Shown: positions 10,201-23,473 of the stretch, one piece after another
Layout of the letters: every line of letters starts with the position of its first letter
Numbering within the stretch: the stretch's first letter is position 1
Source: Symbiodinium natans
Taxonomy: Eukaryota > Sar > Dinophyceae > Suessiales > Symbiodiniaceae
Length of the DNA: 64,000 nucleotides
Assembly (NCBI GenBank): GCA_905221605.1
Contig: CAJNDS010002758.1
Location: forward strand, 154,115-218,114
Reading direction: 5' to 3'
The notes under the pieces: model-generated
What the model was told of the DNA's origin: nothing
The model's database searches: none
The model's input: the letters and a program-made list of their open reading frames with translations, nothing else
Translations under genes and position numbers: made by a program

Positions 10201-13200
10201 GGGGAAGGCGCGGGGGTGAAAGCGAACCGGGATAAAACGAAGCGGGGATGAAAACGAAACGGGGATCAGAAGGGCGGGATGAAAACGAAACGGGCATGAA
10301 CGAAACGGGGATGAAAACCAAAACGGGGATACCGGGGGATGGCGCGGGGGTGAAAGCGAAACGGGGGATTACTCGAAGCGGGGATGAACACGAAACGGGG
10401 GATCAGAACGGCGGGATGAAGACGGAACGGGGATGAGCGAAACGGGGATGAAAACGAAGCGGGGACGAGCACGAAACAGGGATGGCGTGGGGATCGCAAC
10501 GGCGGCGCGAAAACGAAACTGGGTTGAAACGAAACGGGAATGAAGATGAACACGCAGTTTCAGTCTATGCTCTTCCGACAGACACGCCATGACACGAGGT
10601 TTTTCGAGTCAACCAATCAACTACCCTGCGTCACCTTGTGAGCTTCTGATACTCTTCTATAAAATGTGCATACGGAATGGATCTTGAAGTGAGGGTTTCC
10701 CTCCGACACTGTTTGCATGCCGATTGTTTTTGGGTTCCTGGCTTGACCTTGTTTGGGAGACGGAGAAGGAGGTGAGTCAAAATCGATCATTTCTGCACCA
10801 CTGACTTGTCGGACGTCCCAGGTAGGTGGTAGTACTTCCGAGCTAGGCTTCTGGCCGCCGGCTGGCCGTGAAAGATGGGCCCTATCACGCGCTGGAGTTC
10901 AAGGCCGTGGAAATCCGGTGCCTCGACGCCGGCTTCGGTTGCTACCCAAGTGCCCAGGGAGCAGCCAGATTCACCCTGACCTCCGAGGTCTCCTGACGAT
11001 GGGCAGCCTTTCATTTTCTCGGTGGAGGTGTCCCTGCTCATCGCGAGTCTGGCGATGGTCGTGGTGTTTGGCCTGATCTTGAAGCTGACGCTTGGTGGCG
11101 TTTTGTAGGCAGGCCCAATTTGGAGCTCGAGCGGATTTGATGGTTTGCCTCGCCGTGTTCCCGTGGCCACCCTCCCATGCTCCATTCTGAGCACCGAAAC
11201 CCGCTTCCTCAAAGGATTTACTGTGCTGTCAGACTTTGGGGCCAGACTAGGAAGCACTGCATTGATGCGAAGCCCAGCAAGAACTTCTTGGGGATTGAGT
11301 TCTTTGACTGCGTGCTGGATATTGGGGGGTGGGCTACAGCGTACATCACGGGCGATCTGGACTTCACCAATGATGGTGGTTTTGCCGCTGGTCTGCATTG
11401 CTAGGATGCCAAAGTTGCATGAGAAGCGAGTGATTCCTCGTCTGAGGTGAAGAACATCCTGCTAGCGTCGACAGTTCTGAGTGTTGTCGTGTTCCTCCTT
11501 GAGTGTGTTCTCCACTACTGCTGTAAGTGCCGGCTGAGCAAGCAATGGCTCTGGCTGCTTGGCTACGAAGTTGTTGCATTTTGCTTCATGACTGTGTAGA
11601 CAGGTTGCCTTTGCAGCATGAGCCTGTTCGGCGCCTGTTAGCCGCGCCTGGGCTAAGAGACCAAGCCTCAAGCCTTCCGTGTACCGTACCAATTTCAAGT
11701 CACGAAAGACTCTGTGAGGACCCTGGAAGCAGCTCACTTTGCTGGGGAGGACATCTTTCAAGGGACCTACTACTTGTTGGCCACGCTGAGCGAGCTTCAG
11801 GGTGAGCACGTGGGCTGGTCAATTGTGGTGGCCCTGACTCAGTCCGGTTTCGGTATTCTCGCCAAACTCTCCTATGAGACATATCAGGCGCGCCAAGCTT
11901 GCCGGCCAAAACCCAAGGACACTTCACAAGATCCAGCCTGTGAGACTCCAGAGCTTGATAATCGAACGTGAGCTGGGAGTGCTTCGTTTCACTTACTGGC
12001 TTCTCAGTACTTCGGGAGGTCCTTCACCTACTGGTATTCTCATTATCCAGGTGGTCACAGCATGTATGTTTTAGGTACCACCGCTGGGGTTGGCCAAAGT
12101 TGCTTTTAATGCCTCAAGCCACTGAGTCGCCGGGCAGAGCCGACGTTACGCAATCAACTCATGCCCCAACAAAAGAAACATCCTCCTGCCCGGTGCTTTT
12201 CTGAGGGTTTTATCCGTGAGCCCTCCAAGGGACCAGGTTTACCTCAACGATGAACAGTCAGACTCCCTTGAAATTCCCTTCGCAACTTGGAGAAAAGAAG
12301 CGCTGCAACCTTGGGACCCTGCGTTTTTCAGTGCCTTTTCGCTGTTGAAGAGTTTATATTTGCAACGTCCACGTCCAAGAACAGCGCTTCGGTCCCCAAA
12401 AAGCAAAATCATCAAAATTATACGGGCGAAGACCCCAGATAGCTGGGGAAGCGCCATAAAGAAAGGTTCAGGATCACTCCATCCATGGGGGTGTTGCTTT
12501 GGAATCAAAGGCGCAGAGCCTGCGGATGATGTTCATGATCTGGCTTTCGGGGCCCCTGCTTCGGACGCACGCAGAGGCGCACCTGCAGATGATGCTCATG
12601 CTCGCTTTCGGGGGCTCCTGCTTCGGAATCAAAGGCGCAGAGCCTCCGGATGATGCTCATGATGCTCGCTTTCGGGAACCTCTTCAAAGCCGCAGAGCCT
12701 CCGAATGATGCTCATGATGCTCGCTTTGGGGGGCCCCTTCTTCGGAATCAAAGAGCCATCCCAGACGGATCCCCAATTGGCGTCACCGACTGTCTGGCGG
12801 GTAAGGGGATGGGACGGGGATGGAAATAGTGTGCAAAACTAAGCCAACAGCATCCACCAGCCATACAACCCAGAAGCGGAACTGCCAAGCAGTACAAACT
12901 CGAGCTCCGAAAGAAAGGGGTCCCTCATAGATTCCTCAAAGTCCATGACGCCCCCGGTCTTAGAGCGAAGGGTCAAAATCCAGGGCTCTGGGCGCAAAAA
13001 CGAGGATTTTGGAGGGATCTCCCACGCTGAGGCCCAAAAACGTACAAAACTGGCACTGGGCAGGTCCTGGAAGCAGTTCAGAGGCCCAAAAAGCTCAAAA
13101 TTGGCACTGACAGATCCTGGAAGCAGTTAAAGTTCAAAACTGGCAATGGACAGGTCCTGGAAGCAGTTAAGAGGCCCAAAAGTTCAAAACCTGGCACTGG

Positions 13201-14652
13201 GCAGGTCCTGGAAGCAGTTAAGGGACCCCAAAAGCTCATAACTGGCACTGGGTAGGTCCTGGAAGCAGTTAAGGGACCCAAAAAGCTCAAAACTGGCACT
13301 GGGCAGGTCTTGGAAGCAGGGGACCCAAAAAGCTCAAAACTGGCACTAGGCAGGTCCTGGAAGCAGGCTCTGAAGCTAGGTTGACGTTCAACGAGACCCC
13401 AGCCCAAAACAGTCATTTTGCATGCAAGTGCTGTCCAAAATGCCGTTTTTGGAATTAGGCGTCAACAAGGGAGGATGGTGTTTTTGAAGCTGCTTTGGTT
13501 TTGCTCGAGTCTGGAGATTTGAGAACGCGGCAAAATGTAAACCATGTGAAATCTTTTCATTTCAGGCGGATCGTTATGTGAAATCTTCAGTTTCGAGGCA
13601 AGCAATTGTATAATTTTTTGAACTTGCTGCGAGAATAACGCGAAATTTTGACACGATACTTACTTCATTTTGAAATAATTTCGCGCTTGATAGGTTTGCA
13701 TAAATTTCGCAAAATGGTTTTAAATTTTTCCACGTGACTTTTGCTCGAATAATTTCCACGCTTTTGACTCGAATTTGCTCGAAAATGCTATTTTCCATCG
13801 ATACACATAGAAAATACAAATTCGAACTGACCTTCTAGAACAAGACAACATACCCTTGCTCAAAACTGCGATTTTGCAGCCTCGTGCTGGCAAAAAGCAG
13901 GTTTTTGGAATTAGGCGTCATAAGCTTCCCCATATGCTATTATTGTGGTAACAGCAAAGAACAGGTTGGCGTGTACTGCGCAGTCGTGAGGAAACCACAC
14001 CCTACAATGGAGTCTATGAGGGGGGTCCGGTCAAGTTGTGGCGCATTGCTTTCCAGCAGTGCTTCCAGATCAATGAATTGCAGAGCACCAGAGAGCTTCA
14101 GGCACTGCGGTGCATGGACGTGGATGAGAGTGGTGGAGCCATTCGCAATCCGAAGGCTGAACACTACGTTCCGAAGTTGCCCCATCGATAACAAGGATCG
14201 TCGATCCAGATCGAGGGTTGGTCGGACTCGTTTCTGCCTTGGAGCCCTGTTTGGCGCCCTGCTGCTGAGCGTCGTGTGCACCTTGAGTTTTCAAGTTCTT
14301 TCCTGTTGTGTTTTTTAGTTTCTGTTGCTGTATGCCTCAATTCTGCTGTTAAGTTTTCTGTCGCTGACTTTTTGTCTGTGTGCCCAAGCTGTGCCTTCAA
14401 CTTTGAATTGGTTAAAGCCTTCAAAGTTCTGTCTCATGTTTCAACACTCGTGCTCTGGCAGAGTGCCAGAGCGTTTAGCAGCAGCATCTACTTGCTGGTA
14501 GTGAATTACTCCATTACTCTTCTGCTTGTAAGGGAAGGAAGTTATCACTTTGAGAGCAGAGGGCTCTGGCTCTGGCTCTTTGGGGCATCGATGGCAGTGC
14601 ATCTTGCACAAATTGTTATGACTTTGCTTGGTAAAATGTCGTCTGGCAAATA
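7222..14652 (+). CDS. Kelch/Cys-rich surface protein with C-terminal membrane spans (multi-exon)
   Basis: Exon 1 (ATG 7222 to 7298, donor GTGAGT) encodes a signal peptide (MYLLALLAAFLAVSDS). From about 7450 the frame holds kelch repeats, each with a conserved HGG, FGG or YGG triplet after a hydrophobic strand (LFVHGGHH, IFMFGGYLEG, LMFIFGGRIYD, LIIYGGYL), then a Cys-rich module like ephrin-receptor GCC2/GCC3 repeats (CSECPAGTYD, CEEDTYSDAGMKSC, about 8480-8615). A 78-bp GC-AG intron (9057-9134) removes an in-frame TGA and continues into N-glycosylation-rich ectodomain (to about 9407). Later exon-like frames: 10846-10990; a membrane span at 11012-11085 (VSLLIASLAMVVVFGLIL); 11240-11380; 11430-11601 (span at 11460-11520); 11700-11960; 13979-14137; and a final membrane exon about 14400-14652. 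It is probably a plasma-membrane protein binding an outside partner. Linking all exons into one gene is an inference. A one-base frame slip near 10994 is noted separately. Confidence 0.6.
9420..10200. other. No gene seen
   Basis: Probable intron of the kelch/membrane protein gene. Only short, unconvincing frames occur; composition is near balanced. Confidence 0.4.
10200..10560. repeat. Minisatellite, units of GATGAAAACGAAACGGG type
   Basis: About 20 degenerate units of 15-20 bp (gatgaaaacgaaacgggg, gaacgaaacggggatg, gatcagaagggcggg). Two longer units, starting 'ataccgggggaaggcgcg' and 'ataccgggggatggcgcg', are spaced about 137 bp apart, so a higher-order repeat exists. It lies in a probable intron of the surrounding gene. 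Confidence 0.8.
12505..12745. repeat. Tandem repeat, copy 2 of the family at 5870
   Basis: Four degenerate units of about 60 bp: 'ggaatcaaaggcgcagagcc', 'ggatgatgctcatgatgctc', 'gctttcgggggc'. The family is shared with 5870-5970, about 6.6 kb away. Confidence 0.8.
13030..13380. repeat. About 45-50-bp minisatellite (AGGTCCTGGAAGCAGTTAAG core)
   Basis: Seven to eight units. Each carries aaaactggcactgggc, aggtcctggaagcagtta and a 'gggacccaaaaagctc' segment. The core recurs as the arms of the hairpin at 5802-5846. Confidence 0.85.
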
Positions 14653-16000
14653 ACTCACCTTGGAGATTTTTTTGGTGGTACTCATTGGCTGATCAGTTCC
14701 CACTGGCTGATCACCATGGGCACTTTTGGCCTGGGAGAGGTTGGCCCTGATGGTGTGTTGCATCATGCGTCGGTTGCCACAACGGTCAAACGTCGGCAAT
14801 GGTAGCTGCGGGTCTGTGACAACCCAATTGCGGGCTACCAATTCACTCGAATGATTGCGTGATGGTGGTTTTGTTCGCCGGCACACATACTCGCCTGACT
14901 TGGTGCTGCTATGGCTCTGATTAGGGACTACATCGACGAGCATGGGTACTGAGCGCATGGAATCTTCTTTGCAGTTTCGTCGCTCTCTTCTGGTTTGTTG
15001 GTTGGTTGTTGTGTTGCTGCTTTGGCTTTTTTGTCTGGCGATCCGTTTCACACCAAGTTGCGAGACCCACAAGAACGGCCTACTGTGCTACTGATGTAGC
15101 AAAGAGGCGCCCGCTTAAAAAAAAACCCGACGACCGTACCGTTGCACCGATTTGCAAAGATCTTGGGCCGCTGACGGGTTGACAAGAGGGTGAATGTACA
15201 GAATTGACCCAAAGACGTGTTTTTGCAGTTTTGTGGTTGAGATGCTGCAAGTCTTATGGCAGGAAGCATGGATCGAAGCATTGGTGGCTGTGGAATCTGT
15301 CGCCCCCAGCGTTCTGGAGATGTGGAGATTGGCATTGCAAAATTCTGGCAGTGAATGTGTGGATGCCAAGTTAAAGGTGCGCCGCACCGCCTTTCTTGAA
15401 TGCACAGCATGCGATGGGTTGGTGCAGTCACCGTGTCTACATGGAAAAATGGAAATTTCTCCGAAAGGGTGTGTGGAAATCCGTCTGCACCTTCATGATG
15501 CATTGGAGCGGGGTTGCAGTGTGGCTCCAGCGGAGCGGGATGACTTCAATGTGTTTCTTTCTACTTCACCTGCATTGTGAGCTTCATTGCGCACTCGGTG
15601 CGTGGGAGTTGTTTTGCAAAGTATGGGAACCGTTTTCAACTGTTGGCGTGTGCTTTGCTGGTATTTCCACAACATGGCGCAGTTTTGCTTTGGTTTTGCG
15701 GAAGAATGAAGGCATGCAGCTTGCGTGAGCTGCATATGAATGCGGCAGTGATGCCCAGCGAGCTGTTTTCACCTGCAGGTTAAGTCGTTTGGGAGATGAA
15801 GCGTTTCAGCTCTCATAGCGAGAGTTGTTTTTTGACGCCAGTTTCGTTTGCTTTGGCTCAAGCTCAAGGCTCGTGAGTACAAAGGACACAAGAAGCTGTG
15901 AAGCTTTAGGCAGCTCTGTTGTGTTACGTGAGCAAAAGTGACAGTCAAGCTCAGTCCTGTGTCCAGGTTCATAGTTAAGAGTTTTTACCAAGTCGTGTTC
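14653..16000. other. No supported gene
   Basis: Open frames of up to 128 codons occur on both strands (for example 15194-15580 +) but carry no motif and show no splice-phase continuity. It may be 3' flank of the membrane protein gene. Confidence 0.35.
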
Positions 16001-16006
16001 AAGACG

Positions 16007-17475
16007 CGCAATCTGGACTTCTTAAAATGGTGTTGATTTTGGTTTAAAAGTTTTTTGGATTTTAAAGTGAACAAAAACTTTTACAATGTGAACTAAAGTG
16101 TTGAGACGCTCTTTTCTCAATCTGCACTTGGTGCTATGGGACACCCTCTCAAAGTTTTGGTTTGATTTTGACTGCTTTTGGCTAATCTGGAACCCTTGCT
16201 GGGAGCAAGAAGTGAAAAGGAAGCAAGAAAGCTTCCAGCACCATGCTGTCAATGGAGAGAGGTTTCAAAACTGGTGTTTTTGTTTTGTTTTTGTTTTTTC
16301 TCCAAAAAGTGTTTTAAATGGCGTTGCTGAAGAGGCCTTCCCAGTGCAGAATAAATTACTAGACAACCAACAAAGAAAGCCTTTTTTTGGTCAAGAAATG
16401 GTCTTGGAAGCAGCTTCCATTTGCTGGAAAGCATTTTTTTCTTTGACTTGCTGATAAATAGGGTGACTGCTCAGGTTGTGACTCTGGAACGTCAATAAAT
16501 TGATCGGTTTTGTGCGGCTTGGCCGGCTTCATTATCACTTTTTGCAATTTCCGCGTGGCAAATTCTGAAGAGATTGGTGTTAAGACATTTTTGGTTGAAA
16601 GTCTCAAGGTGTCTTGAGACGGTTTTTCCAAGTGGTTGAAACACCTCTTTTTGGTTTGATTGTTGAGACACCCTTTAGTCGCATTTTAAGGTTTTTGTTA
16701 AAGTGGTCTTGAGACATTCTTTTGGGTTAAAATTTCAAGTTTTCTGCTAAAGTGTGTAAACACCTTTTAAGCTTGACGTGGACCCAAAGTGGTGCTGCCA
16801 TTTAGTGTTGAGACACTTTGGTTCAAGTTTTTCGGATTTTTTCTGTCAAAGTGGTCTTGAGACGCTTTGTTTTTTTTGGTTTGGTTTTTGGTCTGCCAAA
16901 TTGTTAGAAACATCTTTTTCTGGCTGGATTCTGGGCTTCAGAAAAGTGGGCCCTGTTGGTGTGGAGATATCTTTCGTTCAAAGAAGTGGTCTTGGTGTGA
17001 CCCTTCTTTTGGTTCAAAGGTTTTGGGTTTTCTTCAAAGTGGTTCTTGAAACACCCTTTGGCGTAAATTTTTTTGGGTTTGTCCAAGTGGTGTTTGAGAC
17101 ACGCAATCTGGACTTCTCAAAATCAGTGTGACACCCTTTTGGTTTAAAAGTTTCTTTGGTTTTCAAAGTGGTCTTGACACTCTTTTGGTTCAATTTTTGT
17201 CTGCCGGGTGTTGAGGCGCCCTTTTCCCTCGTGAGATGAGACACCCTCTCAAAGTTTTGGGTTTTCTGTCAAAAGGTCTTAAGACCTTTTGGTCTGCTTT
17301 TGGCTCGATCTGGAACTTGGCTGGGGTCAAAGTGTCAATTTTTTACAGCGAGAAATGCAAAGGAAGCAAGGAAGCTTCCAGCACCTTTGCTGCCATTAGA
17401 GAGGTTTGAAACTGGTGCTTTTGGGGGCTCTTTTTGGAAGCTCCAAAAATTTGAACTGGCGTTGCTTGAGAGGGC
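16007..17475. repeat. T-rich degenerate repeat with 1.1-kb duplication
   Basis: The whole stretch is built from variants of aaagtggtcttgagac followed by 'cttttggtttaaaag'. In addition 16007-16330 is repeated at 17102-17440: both copies have the landmarks cgcaatctggacttct, acaccctctcaaagtttt, ctgcttttggct, ggaagcaag(a/g)aagcttcc and gagaggttt in the same order. No coding function is supported. Confidence 0.75.
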
Positions 17476-17499
17476 CTCCCCAGTATCTCCGACAGACCG

Positions 17500-18060
17500 G
17501 CTGGTCTAAACGCGTTACATGCAAAAACGCTCTTTGTGGACCGTGAGCAAACCACGAGTAACTACGCCGGGTGAATTTGAAATGGTCATGCGCTACGAAA
17601 CAGCGGAAGCCAAGGGGTCAAGATCGCCCGTCCTGGACATGAGCTAAGTGCGCATTATAAGCAGGTAGCCCGTAGGTTAGCCTGTCCAGATTTCGCCGTT
17701 TGCACGGAATCGAGAACCCATGTCTCTGCAAGATCCGGGCCTGCTGAAAGCGGCTGTGCTTGTAAGATAGAGACATGTCCCTCGCTTCGTGCGTTGCGTA
17801 GGTTGCATTTTGCAGCAAGCGTTATTGTAGCATGTGATGCAGTGACGTAGCCATTGCATGTTTGCTGTACAGCTTCACGTCAACTCCATTGCAGCTGTGA
17901 ACACTCTCAAGGTTGTAGACCTCTCAAAGGTCGTAGCTCAAAGCAGTTCGTGTAGCTGAGCCCTTAACCAAAGGCAACAACCCGCCATAGTGCTTGTTAA
18001 CGTACTGCGCTAAGCCAAGCTTTACCCAAGTAGCCTGCTTTGGACGTTTTCCCGGGGTGT
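17500..18060. other. No gene seen
   Basis: Unique sequence of balanced composition between the T-rich duplication and the triplet-repeat block. Only short open frames on either strand. Confidence 0.4.
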
Positions 18061-18065
18061 ACTGG

Positions 18066-19470
<1,405 letters not shown>

Positions 19471-19479
19471 ATGAACACC

Positions 19480-22400
19480 AAAAACAAAAACCGCGCACCT
19501 TGAAGTGAAGTGCGACTTCGCCTGTCGCATGGACCGTCCGAGGAGGCCGCGTCCGGAAGAATTGCCGTGTGACAGCGTCGCGTTCAGGCTTCGTGCTCAC
19601 CCACTCATATTTGCCCTCTACGCGCTAGGAAGGGTCAGGTGCTGCAGGCGGACCACACCTATGTTCTGCAACTCCAGCCATGCAGGGCTGCCCCTGAACC
19701 CCTGCCTCTCATATGGACGTGCAACCCACAACTGTTAATTCCATCCTAACACAGACCTGAAAAGCAGCAGAAGTCCTCGGCCATCTCACCGGCTGCTCTG
19801 GGATGCCTGCCAAAAGATGTCAGCAGGGCGACGTTGCCCGGAGTGCCCCGAGTGTCCGGAGTGTCTGGAGTGTCCGGAAGCCAATGTGTCCGGAGTGTCC
19901 GGAAAAGCACGGCATGCGTGACGGCGTCAAAAGCTGCTCTGCCTACGCTTGTCAGTTGATTTGAAGTGCAGCGGGCGGCGTTCTGTTCTGATTTTGAGGG
20001 GCACGTAAGTCGATTTAGCCAACACGTGCCCACCTAGTGGACAATCTTGAATGGGCATCCGCAAGACGTCAAGCATTGTGAGATTGTGTGGAAAGAAAAA
20101 AGCTGTTGTCGCAGATCCAAGCACACCTGGCGAAGATTGTCAATCTCAGCCTGTTGTGTCCTGTCTTTTTCTTGAAGCTCCTGATACTTTCCCCTAGCAC
20201 CTCTTCCAGCTCCGACAGTTCCGAGTTAGTTGGACTTCGCGGCGGAGTATGTTCCGGCAAGCCGCCCAATGCAAAGGCCCGCTACAGTTAGAAACTCTCG
20301 AACACAGACTCGTCTCGAGATTCCAAGCGCCAGCGCAAGTTTGAGGAGGTGCGACAGGGTTGTCGTTCGCAACTAAAATTGTGGACACCTCCCACGCGCC
20401 AGCGCAATTTTTTGAGCAGGTGCGGGGGCTCCCGCCAACCCTACCCGGCCCTTCAAAACAGAATGAAGTTACCACGAAAATCCACGGGGAATCCATCGCA
20501 CCATCCATGCATGCATCAACGATAACGAAGAACCTTCTCGAAGACCACCTCCGCAAAAACACCCTTCGCCACGCTTTCGGGAACATGGGAAAAGTAAAGC
20601 GCCACAAAAATGAAGGGCGACCCAAACATGTCTGTACCCGCCTAGTTACACAAGTGCTCTCGTCATTGCGGCGGGTTTTTGTCTTCTCCAGTGTGGAATT
20701 TGCTTTGAAATTCAGCACCATGCCGTCCTTACGTTGTTCGGGCCCTCGACGAGCAAGTGCTTGAAGGTGCATGTGGAAGAATTCGGAAGATGGCATGTTT
20801 TATGGCGTTGCCGTGCTGCCAGAACATGAACTTGAATCTGCAACATGCGTTCTCCAGCATTGGTGTTGAGGCAGCTCAGATGCTGGCTCAAGATTCAATA
20901 GTCTCACGATGCAAACAAGGGTTGCCAATGATGAGACGTATCAATTGTGTGGGTTGTCTATGTTATGGACAAGGATGATTCAACATGGATGTGTTGAAGC
21001 AACAGGTGGAGCCAGATGCTTGGATGTGTATCTGTGCGGGCGTGCGGGCGTGGATGTGTGGGTGTGTGTGTGTGTGTCTGTGTGTGTGAATATGGTTTCA
21101 GTGTCTGCCATCGACGAATTCGGTGGCAGAGCTCTCGTTTGTCATTCACGCCCAGGCCATATGATTTCCATTTCGACTTCCTCTTTCCGGGAAATCCATT
21201 TCTCAGGCCACAAACTGGTTGTCATCATTTCTTGTCAAAATGTGTTACAAAGAGTCGACAATGCTGCTCAGCAAGTGCGTTTTTGGTCCGGGAGTTTTCC
21301 GATCTGCATACCAGCCATGATAAGTAGTTGTAATGGCAAGAAAACTTGCGCATTTCCAGGTTTCCATGGGAATCTTCAGACGAAGGACAGGCCACGAAAC
21401 TACGTTCTGGCTTGGAGGCCCGTTCCGTTTGCATTGATATGGTCGTTGAGATATGTTGAGATGAACAGCTACTTGTTACAGCATTGCGTGTGCTCACACA
21501 GGAACTGCCCAACGAGGTGCGGAAAAATCATCAGAAGACAGGCGGCGGATGCGTCAGCACGTCGTGACTTAGGTGATGCAGGGCACGGCGGTGCCAAGTG
21601 ATCTTGTGGTGGATTCGGGATCCAATTGACATTTCAAAACGCTGGAGCGTCTGCCTTTGCCTGCAGGTTCTCCTGGATTTGAGCGCGGATTCTTGTGCAA
21701 GGCGGTCCAGCGAGGCAAGCAAGAGCTGATTTTTGTGTTGTCAGTCCTGTCCCGACTCTGTCTCAGCAATTGCTTTCGGACTTTGATCTGGCATAGCACG
21801 GCAAACCTTCGACACAGGATTTCGGCGTTCTTTTCGGTGAGCTTGGGCTGACATGATCCTTACCGTTCTATATCACATTGACGAACAGCCACGTAGTATT
21901 CATGATTGAGCTCGGCAAGGAGCGGCCCTGACACAATGTCACTGCGTAGCATGCTGCTGTGATACGGATGGTCGAGATGCGTCGAGATGACGTTCCTGCA
22001 GAATCCAATCCTTGCAGGTGCGACTTTGAATGCTGAGGCACGTTGCATGCGGGTTTTATGTCTGTCAATACCCGAATATTGGGAAGCCCCCCTCGACAGC
22101 CTGACCGTGCAGCTAACGGGCAGGCTCCCAGCCATGGAAGCCAGTCGTCCCTGCAAGACACCCAGGGTTCCGATGGCATGTGCCGCTGCGCCGCAAAGGG
22201 CACAACATGTGCTTGCGAAAGACCTTTTTCGTCTCTAGCATTCCTGGCATTCTCGAGGCCTGGATCTGTGCCGAAACTTAAGAAGAAGGCAGGACTGTAG
22301 GCGAATGGCTGGAATAGAGCTGAATAGAATTCAAGCCAGACGTTACCAACAAGGCGCCGGGCCATTTTTGGTCGACGCCACCGTGGCAGCCCAAGGGACC
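19480..22400. other. Gene-poor stretch
   Basis: Frames of up to 230 codons occur (20194-20796 -, 20909-21601 +, 21868-22464 -). They lack motifs, and one runs through a GT microsatellite (21056-21090). A short tandem run built on gtccggagtgtc lies at 19840-19905. The minus frame at 20194-20796 contains CAGAW twice, from a repeated 'cacctcc/gcgccagcgca' motif (20330-20420), not a domain. Confidence 0.4.
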
Positions 22401-22411
22401 CTTGTGCAACT

Positions 22412-22630
22412 TTGAGAAAAATCAAAAGTGCCGAGTTCACATCATTGCCCACGTCGATGCTCAATCCCTTGCAACGCTTCTTGTACGGTGTCGCTTTAAG
22501 GCTCCGTTACGATTTCAAGGAGCAGAAGGAAATTCAGGCACCATGCCGGTTTCAGGGATGTGGCATGCGGGTGCATTGCAAAGACATGCAAAACATGGCC
22601 ACACGCTACCGTGGCATCGGCAGGCCCTGA
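22412..22630 (+). CDS. Possible exon, Cys-containing unknown protein
   Basis: A protein-like frame: MLNPLQRFLYGVALRLRY, then DFKEQKEIQAPCRFQGCGMR and VHCKDMQNMATRYRG. The C-x4-C-x5-C spacing could suit a zinc-binding loop, but I recognise no family. It precedes a telomere-like array and lies 0.8 kb upstream of the first supported oxygenase exon, on the same strand. Confidence 0.35.
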   Translation: MRKIKSAEFTSLPTSMLNPLQRFLYGVALRLRYDFKEQKEIQAPCRFQGCGMRVHCKDMQNMATRYRGIGRP

Positions 22631-22668
22631 TCCTGAACTAAAGAGATCTAAAGAGTCTGAACACGTCA

Positions 22669-22790
22669 CCCTAAACCCTAAGCCCTAAACCCTAAACCCA
22701 CACCCTAAACCCTAAACCCTAAACCCTAAACCCTAAACCCTAAACCCTAAACCCTAAACCCTAAACCCTAAGCCCTAAACCCTAAACCAG
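22669..22790 (+). repeat. Interstitial telomere-like array (CCCTAAA)n
   Basis: About 16 copies of CCCTAAA with a few variants (CCCTAAG). An inverted, more degenerate TTTAGGG stretch follows at 22911-22968, so the two could pair. Confidence 0.9.
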
Positions 22791-23164
22791 AATTGCCCTC
22801 TAAACGCTGCAAACCAAAAGCATAGGTCGGAGACTGGACTGGGGTGGAGCAGTCTGGTCGCCTGCGAAAGCCCGGCCGCTCCAGAGCCGGGGCCCCGGAA
22901 GAGGATGCTTTTAGGGTTTTCGGGTTTAGGGTTTAGGGGTTTATTGTTTACGGTTTGGGGTTTAGGCTTCTTGATGTGGACCTGCACCCGAAGCCTTCTC
23001 AGCCCCATCGAATGGCCTGGCAAGGAGTGTGACTTCCACCGACTGCCTGGCTTCATGTGTGAGGAGATCCTCAGCCGAAGATCTTAACTCCTAAACCCCC
23101 AAACCCCCTCAAAGAAGCCCCCCCGAAACATCCTAAGCAAGTCCCGAAGCATGCCCTGATCCTT

Positions 23165-23271
23165 ATTGGAGGAGACCGCGCAGGTGATCTTGGAGTCCAG
23201 ATCCTCAGCTGACTGGCAGGGCTTCAGCTACTTAGTCTTTTGGCGTTTGCAGCAAAGTGGGAGATACTGTA
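23165..23271 (+). CDS. Possible upstream exon
   Basis: The frame LEETAQVILESRSSADWQGF continuing SYLVFWRLQQSG is protein-like and lies upstream of, and on the same strand as, the oxygenase exons. It is not linked by a clear splice phase. Kept as a candidate only. Confidence 0.25.
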
Positions 23272-23473
23272 CCTACCAGGAATTACCGCTATAGGAAGAG
23301 TGAACGCTTTGTTTCTTAAAGGGTGGCGCTTTTGGGAGTGACCATAGCCTCATGCTAGAGAGGAGTCGGGTGTCTCAGGTCCCTGGTTCTGACCACCGCT
23401 AGTTTGACAGAGTTTCCATAAGGGCAGATCAATCGCCCCCAGGCATTGCAAGAAGCAGACCTCGCGGTTTTCG

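Larger units (their letters stand above)
11970..13970. other. Probable 2-kb intron with repeats
   Basis: No convincing coding frame. It holds two tandem repeat blocks (12505-12745 and 13030-13380) and an AT-rich stretch (13540-13850). It sits between two membrane-protein exons that are open on the + strand. Confidence 0.45.

Noticed and set aside
15851-15865. Possible spliced-leader relic (ctttggctcaag)
   Set aside because: Only about 11 bases match the 3' end of the dinoflagellate leader, there is no gene behind it, and chance is likely.
20909-21601. 230-codon + frame
   Set aside because: Runs through a GT microsatellite and shows no motif or exon-like conservation pattern.
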